This document shows positions 8,957 through 16,140 of a DNA stretch of 33,726 bases, piece after piece; the first letter of the stretch is position 1; each line of letters starts with the position of its first letter. A program made the position numbers and the translations under genes. The notes under the pieces were generated by a model. That model had not been told where the DNA came from and searched no databases. It saw only the letters and a list, made by a program, of their open reading frames with translations. Source of the stretch: an uncultured Duodenibacillus sp. (GTDB lineage Bacteria; Pseudomonadota; Gammaproteobacteria; Burkholderiales; Burkholderiaceae_F); contig CALXOY010000024.1 of NCBI GenBank assembly GCA_944390145.1, positions 1 to 33,726 on the forward strand, in the 5' to 3' direction.

Positions 8957-8992
8957 CTGCCGGCAGCCCTATGAAGGAGCCTCAGGCAGATG
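8954..8992 (-). promoter_or_regulatory. Inverted repeat covering the gltI start codon
   Basis: CATCTGCC (8954-8961) and GGCAGATG (8985-8992) are perfect reverse complements. In the minus-strand message the stem would enclose the gltI translation initiation region, with the ATG itself paired. It might tune translation of gltI or mark an RNA processing site between ggt and gltI. Confidence 0.4.
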
Positions 8993-9005
8993 CTGCAAGG
9001 CCAGC

Positions 9006-10697
9006 CTACCAGGCGGCCACGCACCCGTCGGTGCGCCACTCGGTGCCGCCTGCGAGCGTGCCGTCTTCGGTGCGGATGATGATTTCACCGCGCCCGAAGG
9101 AGCTTCTCTTGGCGTCGTAGCCGATCTCGTGGCCCATCTTCTTCAACCAACGCACGTCTTCGGCGTTAAAGCCCGGCTCAACCGAGATCTTCTTATCCTT
9201 GTCCCAGCGCCAGCGCGGAGCGTCGAGCGCCTGCTGCGGGTTCATGCCGAAGTCGATCATGTTCATGACGACCTGCACATGACCCTGGGGCTGCATGAAG
9301 CCGCCCATGACGCCGAACGGTCCCACGGGCTTGCCGTCCTTGGTGAGAAAGCCCGGGATGATCGTGTTGTAGGGACGCTTTCCGGGAGCGGCGACGTTCG
9401 GGTGTTTGGGATCAAGCGAGAAGCCGCTGCCGCGGTTGTTCAACGCAATGCCCGTGTCCGGAATCACCACGCCCGAGCCAAAGCCCGCGTAGTTGCTCTG
9501 GATGAAGGAGACCATGTTGCCCTCGCCGTCGGCTGCAGCAAGATAGACCGTGCTCGGCACGTCGAAGTTGCTTGCCTTGGGCATCTGGGCGGTTTCACCG
9601 ATCAGCTTGCGGCGGTTTTCGCCGTAGCTCTTGTCGATCATCTGCGCGACCGGCACCTTGGCAAAGCGCTGGTCTGCCACATACTTGAGCGAGTCGGCAA
9701 AGGCAAGCTTCATCGCCTCGATCTGCTTGTGGTAGGTCTGGGGATCGCGCTTATCAAACTTGTAGCCGTTCAGAATGTTGAGCGCCATGAGCGCGGTGAT
9801 GCCCTGCCCGTTGGGCGGAATCTCCCAGACGTCGTAGCCGTGGTAGTTCACCGAAATCGGCTCGACCCATTCGGGTTCAACCGCCTTTAAGTCCTCCATG
9901 GTGATGAGGCCGCCCGTGGCCTTGGCGGCGGCCACGATCTTCTGCGCAATTTCACCCGTGTAGAAGGCTTCAGCGTTGGTCTTGCCGATCAGCTCAAGCG
10001 TCTTGGCGTGATCGGGCAGCTTCCAGAGTTCGCCGGGCTTGGGCAGCTTGCCGTTGTGCGTAAACACCTTGGCCCATTCCTTGAACTCAGCGCCCTTTTG
10101 CTTGAGAAACTTCGGGGCGCCGTCGTTCCAAAGGTAGGAGACGGTGGGCTGCACCGTAAAGCCGTCGCGCGCGTAGGCCACGGCCGGCGCGAGCGTTTCA
10201 GACAGGGAGAGCTTGCCAAAGCGCTTGGAGAGCACAGCCCAGGTCTTGGGGGCTGCCGGCACCGTCGCGGCGTCCCAGCCAAGCTTCGGAATTGCGGTCT
10301 TGCCTTTGAAGTGATCGAGCGTGAGCGCCCTGGGCGACTTGCCGCTGCCGTTGATGCCGTACATCTTGCCGTTCACCCAGAGGATGGCGAAGTTGTCGCT
10401 GCCGATGCCGTTGCCGGTGGGTTCAACGACGGTCAAGGCCGCCGCGGTGGCGATGGCGGCGTCAACCGCGTTGCCGCCTTTTTTGAGAATCTCAAGTCCT
10501 GCCTGCGCCGCAAGCGGATTGCTGGTGGCGACCATGCCCTTGCTGCCGAAGACGACGGTGCGCTGCGAGGAATACGGATAGTAGAGTGCGTCGTTGAGGG
10601 GCGGCGTCGGATTGGCGGTCTGCGCCATTGCCGCCGAGGAGCAGACAAGGGCGGCGCCGACGGCGGCGGCGAGCTTCATCGTGAAATGATGCTGCAT
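9006..10697 (-). CDS. ggt: Periplasmic gamma-glutamyltransferase
   Basis: A 563-residue gamma-glutamyltransferase, an autoprocessing enzyme that hydrolyses or transfers the gamma-glutamyl group of glutathione and related peptides. The start at 10697 is chosen because GGAAG precedes it and it opens a clean signal peptide (MKLAAAVGAALVCSSAAMA, cleaved before QTANP); the longest frame reaches 10766. The self-processing site appears as VPSTVYLAAADGEGNMVSF, with threonine 383 (406 in the long frame) in the place of the nucleophile; this is the STVY form and not the TTHY form of the E. coli enzyme. Downstream come FGSGVV and NNRGSGFSLDPKHPN. It heads the operon, 49 bases before gltI, which suggests that released glutamate is imported directly by GltIJKL. 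Confidence 0.93.
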   Translation of the reverse strand: MQHHFTMKLAAAVGAALVCSSAAMAQTANPTPPLNDALYYPYSSQRTVVFGSKGMVATSNPLAAQAGLEILKKGGNAVDAAIATAAALTVVEPTGNGIGSDNFAILWVNGKMYGINGSGKSPRALTLDHFKGKTAIPKLGWDAATVPAAPKTWAVLSKRFGKLSLSETLAPAVAYARDGFTVQPTVSYLWNDGAPKFLKQKGAEFKEWAKVFTHNGKLPKPGELWKLPDHAKTLELIGKTNAEAFYTGEIAQKIVAAAKATGGLITMEDLKAVEPEWVEPISVNYHGYDVWEIPPNGQGITALMALNILNGYKFDKRDPQTYHKQIEAMKLAFADSLKYVADQRFAKVPVAQMIDKSYGENRRKLIGETAQMPKASNFDVPSTVYLAAADGEGNMVSFIQSNYAGFGSGVVIPDTGIALNNRGSGFSLDPKHPNVAAPGKRPYNTIIPGFLTKDGKPVGPFGVMGGFMQPQGHVQVVMNMIDFGMNPQQALDAPRWRWDKDKKISVEPGFNAEDVRWLKKMGHEIGYDAKRSSFGRGEIIIRTEDGTLAGGTEWRTDGCVAAW

Positions 10698-11038
10698 TGC
10701 TTTCTCTTCCTTTTTGTTTGAAGTGATGGAAAGACTCGGAAAAAGCATCGAGAGTCTGTTTTTCACCGGCGGCCGCCCTGTCGCTTAAGAACACCTTCCC
10801 CGGCAGCCGCAAGCTACTACCGTCAACAATAAGTTTTCCAAAGGAATCCGGATAAGTCCTGACAGGCGTTTACAAAGTGTTGCATGTGTGGGAACCGGCT
10901 GTGCCCGAAAGGACAATACGAAAGCCTCAAGCGCCCGGTGTGAAAATCCGCTGCCCGCCGCAGACGGCGTCCGGACGCCCCTGAACTTGGCTATCCTTCG
11001 CAGTGTCGTTTTTTCTTTCTTTTTTGTATTCGGGCTGC
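10698..11038. other. Divergent intergenic region between ggt and the sensor kinase
   Basis: About 340 bases hold the promoters of the ggt-glt operon and of the two-component pair. A dyad AGACTC (10732-10737) with GAGTCT (10752-10757) falls in the ggt leader. A small palindrome CCTG-A-CAGG occurs near 10859-10867. A perfect 14-bp palindrome lies at 10966-10979. No clear sigma-70 pair could be assigned with confidence. Confidence 0.6.
10966..10979. promoter_or_regulatory. Perfect 14-bp palindrome, candidate operator
   Basis: GGCGTCCGGACGCC is its own reverse complement. It lies 59 bases upstream of the preferred kinase start and 268 bases upstream of ggt. A response regulator of the FixJ/TtrR type is encoded by the divergent unit, so this is a reasonable candidate for its binding site. 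In a GC-rich region some palindromes arise by chance. Confidence 0.4.
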
Positions 11039-12883
11039 ATGCGGCGGTGGACATTTTTTAGCAAAGCGGTTTGTGTGTGGGAGGGCCTTCTTCTGGCGGC
11101 GGCTGCGTTTCCGGGCCATGCGCAGACAGCTGCCGCCGCAGAGCCCTCCGTGGTTCGCCTCGGCATCTTGAGCACCATCGGGGAGCCTTCGAGCACCGCG
11201 GTCTTTGCCGACACGATCAAGGCGCTCGAAAAGGCCTGGAACGCCCGGATCGTCATCACCTATCACGACCTCGACACATTGCCCGAGGCGGTACGGGCTA
11301 AGAGGCTTGACTACTTCATCTCCAACGCCGGCACCTACTCGCACCTGCAGACGCTGGGTCTGGCGCGACAGCTCGCCACCCGAAAAATTCAGGAGGCCGA
11401 TGACCCCAACTTCAGCATGGGCGGCGTTTTCTTTGTCAAAAGCAGCAGCACGGCGATCCGCACCTTTGACGACATGCGCGGCAAAACGGCCGTTGCGGTG
11501 GCTGCGAACGCCTTTGGCGGCTACGACGTGCATCTCGGGGAAATCAAGGCAAGAGGCTATGACCCCGAGCGCTTTTTCGCCTCCACCGTCTTTTCTGGCT
11601 ATCCCATGCAGCGCGTGATCCGCGAGATGAGAGACGGACGGGCGGAAGTGGGCATGGTGCGGGCCTGCCTTCTGGAAGAGCTCATCCGCACGGGCCTTGT
11701 GGGCGAAAGCGAGTTTCGCGTGATTGGCGCAAAGGACGAGCCGCATCTGCGCTGCAAGACCTCCACGGCGCTTTACCCGGACTGGGTCTTTGCCGCCACA
11801 ACCGAGGCAAGCCCCGAGATGAGCCGCAAGGCCTCGGCCGCGCTCTTTTCCATGCCGGAGACAAGCCGCATGTACTGGAGTGTGGCAAGCGACTTCACCC
11901 GCATCGATGCGCTCTTCAAGGACCTCAAGATTGGCCACTATAGCTATCTGCGCGAATGGACCTTCAAGCGCCTCTGGCAGGAGTACAAGCTCTTTGTCAT
12001 CGCTGGCGTGGGGCTGCTTTTTCTGATTTTCTGGCACGCGGTGGTGGTCACGTTTGAAGTGCGCCGCAAGACGGCAAAGCTGCGGGAAGCCATGCGCGAG
12101 CGCGAAGCCGCCCAAAACGAAGTGCTGCAGACGCAGGAAAGGCTGCAGACCCTAGAGCGTGCAAGCCTTGCCGGCATGCTCTCCAACATGGTCGCGCATG
12201 AGTTAAAGCAGCCATTGGGAGCGATTGCCAACTACGCCGACGGCATCGAAACCTTTGCCGGGATCCTGCAAAAGGGCGGCAGCTCGCAGACCGAATGCGC
12301 GCAGACGGCCCGCATCATTGAAAACGCCGCCAGCCAGATCGTCGGGCAGACGCAGAGAGCAAGCGCCGTGATCGAGCGCGTGCGCGGCTACGCGCGCAAA
12401 AGCGGCGAAAGAAAGACCGTGCGCATTGAGCTTTCCGCCGTCGTCGCGGGCGCCGTCCGGGACTTCCGGCTGCTTTCCAAAAAGGAGCTTCCCATCACCG
12501 AGAACGTGGCGCCCAATGCGTTTGTGCAGGCCGACGCGGTGGAGATTTCGCTCGTGGTGCTCAATCTTTTTAAAAACGCGTCGGAGGCGCTGCAGCACAC
12601 GCCGCACCCGCACGTTGATGTGACGCTCGAAGACCGCGGCAATCTGTGGCAGCTCTCGGTGGCCGACAACGGTCCCACCGTGGACATCAAGCAGTTTGAG
12701 GATCTCTTTTCGCCCAGGGCGAGCACGAAGGCCTCGGGCCTGGGCGTTGGGCTTGCGATTTCTGCGCGCATCATGGAGGGCTGCGGCGGAAGGCTTGTGA
12801 TGCAGAAAAACACGCCCTACGGCTTGAAGGCGGTGATGCTGTTTCCGAAGGCAAAGAATGGCGAAGGAGGCGCCGGCCGATGA
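11039..12883 (+). CDS. TtrS-like sensor histidine kinase with PhnD-type sensor domain
   Basis: A membrane histidine kinase of 614 residues if started at the ATG at 11039; a GTG at 11003 would add 12 residues in front of what looks like a signal peptide. Both starts lack a strong Shine-Dalgarno sequence. Residues ~35-300 form a periplasmic substrate-binding-like domain of the phosphonate/phosphite-binding (PhnD) type, as in the tetrathionate sensor TtrS, including GMVRACLLEEL with cysteine 210. One transmembrane helix spans about residues 317-338, followed by a coiled coil. The phosphoacceptor is histidine 387 in MVAHELKQPLGAI. The ATPase part shows LNLFKNASEAL, VADNGPTVD and SGLGVGLAISARIMEGCGG. 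It overlaps the response regulator gene by four bases. Its ligand is unknown. Confidence 0.92.
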   Translation: MRRWTFFSKAVCVWEGLLLAAAAFPGHAQTAAAAEPSVVRLGILSTIGEPSSTAVFADTIKALEKAWNARIVITYHDLDTLPEAVRAKRLDYFISNAGTYSHLQTLGLARQLATRKIQEADDPNFSMGGVFFVKSSSTAIRTFDDMRGKTAVAVAANAFGGYDVHLGEIKARGYDPERFFASTVFSGYPMQRVIREMRDGRAEVGMVRACLLEELIRTGLVGESEFRVIGAKDEPHLRCKTSTALYPDWVFAATTEASPEMSRKASAALFSMPETSRMYWSVASDFTRIDALFKDLKIGHYSYLREWTFKRLWQEYKLFVIAGVGLLFLIFWHAVVVTFEVRRKTAKLREAMREREAAQNEVLQTQERLQTLERASLAGMLSNMVAHELKQPLGAIANYADGIETFAGILQKGGSSQTECAQTARIIENAASQIVGQTQRASAVIERVRGYARKSGERKTVRIELSAVVAGAVRDFRLLSKKELPITENVAPNAFVQADAVEISLVVLNLFKNASEALQHTPHPHVDVTLEDRGNLWQLSVADNGPTVDIKQFEDLFSPRASTKASGLGVGLAISARIMEGCGGRLVMQKNTPYGLKAVMLFPKAKNGEGGAGR

Positions 12884-13578
12884 CGACGAAAAACCTTGAA
12901 TCCATGGACGACTTTCCCGCGCAGCGCGTGATGCTGGCCTCCGTCGTGCGCGTCGTGGACGACGATGCAGAGATGCTTGCCTCCTACGCCTTCATGCTGG
13001 GCGCGGCGGGCTGGACTGTGAAGCGCTTTCAAAGCGCAGAGGCCTTCTTGGCCGATCCGGGCGCAAGCCCCGGGTGCCTCGTGCTTGACGTGCGCATGCC
13101 GGACATGAGCGGGCTTGAGCTGCAGGCGGAGATGAACCGCCGGGGCATTGCGCTGCCGATCATCTTTGTGACAGGGCACGGGGACGTCGACATGGCCGTG
13201 CAGACGATGAAGGACGGCGCAGGCGACTTTATGTTGAAGCCCGTCGTCCCCGAGCGCCTGAAGGCCGCGGTGCTCTTGTGGTGCCGGCGCGACTGCATCC
13301 GCAACGTGAGCCGCCTGCAGGAAAGCGCAAGCGCGCAGGACTTTCAAACCTTGAGCCTACGTGAACGGCAGGTGGCGCAGCTGATCCTGGAAGGGCATTC
13401 CACCAAGGACATCGCCCAATCGCTTCAAATTGCCGAGCGCACCGTGAAGTTTCACCGCGCCTCGATCAAGGAAAAGCTCGGCGCGGAGACCACCCCGCAG
13501 CTTTTGTCGATTCTCATGCGCTTTAGGCAAAAGGGGTTTTTGACGGACACGCCCGCATCAACGCCGTCTGCACCTTAA
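12880..13578 (+). CDS. TtrR/FixJ-family response regulator
   Basis: A 232-residue two-domain response regulator. The receiver domain spans about residues 20-135 with phosphoacceptor aspartate 70 (LVLDVRMPDMSG), the acidic pocket VVDDD near residue 26 and the conserved lysine in MLKPV. A LuxR/FixJ-type helix-turn-helix lies at about 157-215 (LSLRERQVAQLILEGHSTKD). Its start overlaps the kinase stop as ATGA, so the two are translationally coupled. It converges on the DUF4400-like gene and the two stop codons share the palindrome TTAA. Likely targets are its own promoter and the divergent ggt-glt operon; this is inferred from position only. Confidence 0.92.
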   Translation: MTTKNLESMDDFPAQRVMLASVVRVVDDDAEMLASYAFMLGAAGWTVKRFQSAEAFLADPGASPGCLVLDVRMPDMSGLELQAEMNRRGIALPIIFVTGHGDVDMAVQTMKDGAGDFMLKPVVPERLKAAVLLWCRRDCIRNVSRLQESASAQDFQTLSLRERQVAQLILEGHSTKDIAQSLQIAERTVKFHRASIKEKLGAETTPQLLSILMRFRQKGFLTDTPASTPSAP

Positions 13579-14204
13579 AGCCGGTGGAAATACCGCACCC
13601 AGGCATGCAGCCCGATGCAGCCGAGAGCCGTGAGTGCAAGCCCCGCGGCGGCGGCTCCCGCAACGGGCAGGAGACTTAACAGAAAGCCCGCGATGACCGC
13701 CGCGAAAAACCCGAGCGCTGCGGTGAAGCTCACGGCCGGCCGCGAGGATTCAAACCCGCGGTGCGCGAGCGTGCGCAGGATCGCGGCGTCGACCGTCACG
13801 GCTGCGGCAAGCAGCAGGGTGAGAAAAAGAAGGCGCGAGAGCAGCGCAAGCCGCAGCAGCATCAGCCGCAGGAGGTTGTTGGCGGCCGCAAGGCGCTGCG
13901 AGAGTATCTGATAGATCCACCCGCGCACCTTTCCCGCTGCGGCGGCAAGTCCCCCGGCGTCCATCTCGACTTCGGCTTCAAGCTGTCGGGCGGCAAGTGT
14001 CCGGTCCAGCCCGGCGAAAAAGACGTCAAGCCTTCGGTAGTTGTCGGCGAGACTTGCCCTGCAGGCGGCGCTGCAGTCCCGGCTTTCGGTGAGAATCACC
14101 GCTTCCAGCGCGGCGTTCGGCACGACGGCAAGCCCCGCGCTCCAGCAAAGGAGGACGAGCGCAAGAAGCCGCGAAAAAAGGGGAAGGCGGGGGCGGTTTG
14201 TCAT
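13575..14204 (-). CDS. DUF4400-like integrating conjugative element membrane protein
   Basis: A 209-residue membrane protein with an N-terminal hydrophobic segment (about residues 9-30), a second pair around 110-140, and two more near 155-200. The stretch LAAAVTVDAAILRTLAHRGFESSRPAV resembles the conserved core of the DUF4400 family, in which a V-D-G/A then R then G-x-E-S pattern follows a transmembrane helix. Members are typically encoded next to the TraD coupling protein in ICEs of the PFGI-1/SXT kind, as here, where the coupling ATPase gene lies 31 bases upstream. Function is unknown; a role at the inner membrane with the coupling protein is a guess. The family match is by eye. Confidence 0.7.
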   Translation of the reverse strand: MTNRPRLPLFSRLLALVLLCWSAGLAVVPNAALEAVILTESRDCSAACRASLADNYRRLDVFFAGLDRTLAARQLEAEVEMDAGGLAAAAGKVRGWIYQILSQRLAAANNLLRLMLLRLALLSRLLFLTLLLAAAVTVDAAILRTLAHRGFESSRPAVSFTAALGFFAAVIAGFLLSLLPVAGAAAAGLALTALGCIGLHAWVRYFHRL

Positions 14205-14235
14205 GGGTCAGGATGCCAAAGGGAGGACAAAGTCG

Positions 14236-16140
14236 TCAAACGGTGAGAATCGGCGTGCGGCCCTTGATGAGACGGCCGCCTGCGAGCGAGGCAAAGAACT
14301 CGCAGTTGGGGAGTTTGCCCAGCACATCGCACGGGATGATGTCTTCGCGGGTGGAGGAGACCTGGCGCGAGGTGGAGGCGGAAAAGTGCCCGGGGCGGTC
14401 GGTGTCGGAGACGCTCGACAAGCTCGCTCCCGTATTGGCGATGTAGGTGCTGCCGAAGGTTTCCGCAACGAACTCCTGCGTCAAGCGATCCTTGGTGCGC
14501 AGGCTGATGAGCGAATTGAAGTTGCCGAGCGCCATGCGGGCTTCGTCGTGGCTGCCAAGCCGTGCGGCGAGGTCGGCGACGGTCTGCATCGCGCAGGTGG
14601 TGCGCAGGCCCGACTCGGCGCCCTTGTTGAGGATTTCAATCAAGGGCCTGTTGATGACGTTGGACGATTCATCCACAAAGAGGCTTACGCGCGTGCGGGC
14701 GATCGCCTCGTTGTTGTAGCGCTCGCCCGCGCAGGAGGCGAGGTCGGCAAGAAAGAGAGAGCCGATGGCGCCCGCAACCATCGGGTCCGGCAGGGCGTTC
14801 AAGCAAACGTAGAGAATCTTTCGCTGCGCGATGATGTCGGACAAACTCATCGCCTGTGCGTCGGCTTCCCCGGGAGACAAGGTCTGCCGCAGGGCGCCCG
14901 AAGTGAGCATTGCCAGCACCGGCATGAGGCTTGCCGTGATCTTGGAAAAGTGCACCGGATCGTGGGAGTAGGCCGCGGCCCCCTTGGCGGTCGCTTCGCT
15001 CACAAGGCCCCTTTCGCGGGCATTTTCCAGAATGTCTAAAAGCGCCTCGCGCCCTTTGAGCTTATTGAGCCTTGCGGCGTCGGAGAGCGCCTGCAGCTGC
15101 GCTTCACCGCAGTCAACGACAAGGCTTTCCAGAAGCAGGTCCTCAAGCCCCTCGGTGAGCGCCGTTTCAATCCCGGCAATCGTGGGCGTAATGCCTGCGT
15201 GCACCATGAGTTCGACAACGACGTTTACGGCCGACCAGGCAAAGGCGGTGAAGGGCCCGTTTTCGGTCATGACGGCGGTGATGCGGCTTGCAAGTTCACT
15301 CGGCCGCTCAAAGTGCGTGAGCGGATTGATGCGCAGGCCCGCGGATTCATTGGGGTGAAAGAAAAGGGGCTCGCTTCGGCCGGCGAGCTTGGCGGCTGCC
15401 GTCACCGCATTTCGAAGCCTTGCGCTCATCTTGGGATCAATCACAATCACCGCTTCGCCGCGCAAAATCGCCTGCGCCACAAGGCTTGTGAGGAGCACGC
15501 CCTTTCCGGCCTGCGTCGTGCCCACGATGAGCGTGCCGCCTTCAAGCGTTTTCTCCGACACCCAGATGTCGCTTTTATGCGCTTCAAGCCCGTCGATGGC
15601 GGACAACCCCACGGTCCACGGATCCTTGGGTCTGCCGCGCTTTAAAAGTTTGGATATGAACGGATGGGGAATGAGGCGCCCGGCGTCGGTCTTGGTGAGC
15701 TCATAGAGCTTTTGCGCGTGCTCGGGCGTCCAGTCAAAACCCGTGCCGAACCACACCGGGGAGAGGTCTGCGCTGCCGCGGCCCGATGCGTTGGATTTTC
15801 CCCGCATGGCGGCAATGCTGCGGACAATGCGCCGTGCAAAGACCGGGAGGGGAACAAACTCAAGGGCACTCCCCGCCAGCGCCGCACGCTCGCGCAAAAC
15901 GGCAATGCCGGTGGTGAGCCTCACGCACCCCATGGCAAGGCCCGCCGCACCGATCCCAAGCGCGGCAAAGCCGCCCGGCTCATGAGCGCTCCAAAGCCAG
16001 AACCCCGTGCCAGAGACGGCAAGCCAAAGCGGCACGGCAACGAGTTCGAGCGCCGGCCGCCAGGTGTCTGCAAGCACCGCCTCGGGGCTGGCCGTAAAGC
16101 CCGAGCGCTTGCGGCGCAGAAGTTTGTCCAAAATTGTCAT
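14236..16140 (-). CDS. TraD/VirD4-type conjugative coupling ATPase
   Basis: A 634-residue type IV coupling protein. Two N-terminal hydrophobic segments (about residues 30-50 and 57-82) anchor it to the inner membrane. WFGTGFDWTPEHAQKLYEL (about residues 130-148) resembles the segment preceding the motor domain in TraD proteins of SXT/TOL-type elements. Walker A is GTTQAGKG (207-214), ending in lysine-glycine as in many TraG/VirD4 proteins, and Walker B ends in aspartate 490 and glutamate 491 (SLFVDESSN). In conjugation such hexamers pump DNA-protein substrates to the secretion channel. The ATG overlaps the stop codon of the upstream large gene (ATGA), so they are coupled. No other secretion channel gene occurs in the window. 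Confidence 0.85.
   Translation of the reverse strand: MTILDKLLRRKRSGFTASPEAVLADTWRPALELVAVPLWLAVSGTGFWLWSAHEPGGFAALGIGAAGLAMGCVRLTTGIAVLRERAALAGSALEFVPLPVFARRIVRSIAAMRGKSNASGRGSADLSPVWFGTGFDWTPEHAQKLYELTKTDAGRLIPHPFISKLLKRGRPKDPWTVGLSAIDGLEAHKSDIWVSEKTLEGGTLIVGTTQAGKGVLLTSLVAQAILRGEAVIVIDPKMSARLRNAVTAAAKLAGRSEPLFFHPNESAGLRINPLTHFERPSELASRITAVMTENGPFTAFAWSAVNVVVELMVHAGITPTIAGIETALTEGLEDLLLESLVVDCGEAQLQALSDAARLNKLKGREALLDILENARERGLVSEATAKGAAAYSHDPVHFSKITASLMPVLAMLTSGALRQTLSPGEADAQAMSLSDIIAQRKILYVCLNALPDPMVAGAIGSLFLADLASCAGERYNNEAIARTRVSLFVDESSNVINRPLIEILNKGAESGLRTTCAMQTVADLAARLGSHDEARMALGNFNSLISLRTKDRLTQEFVAETFGSTYIANTGASLSSVSDTDRPGHFSASTSRQVSSTREDIIPCDVLGKLPNCEFFASLAGGRLIKGRTPILTV

Noticed and set aside
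14443-14480. Coupling ATPase with a Walker A ending in lysine-glycine, first taken as a defective nucleotide-binding site
   Set aside because: Many TraG/VirD4-type coupling proteins have glycine after the lysine, so this is not evidence of inactivity; the relevant codons actually lie near 15500-15525.
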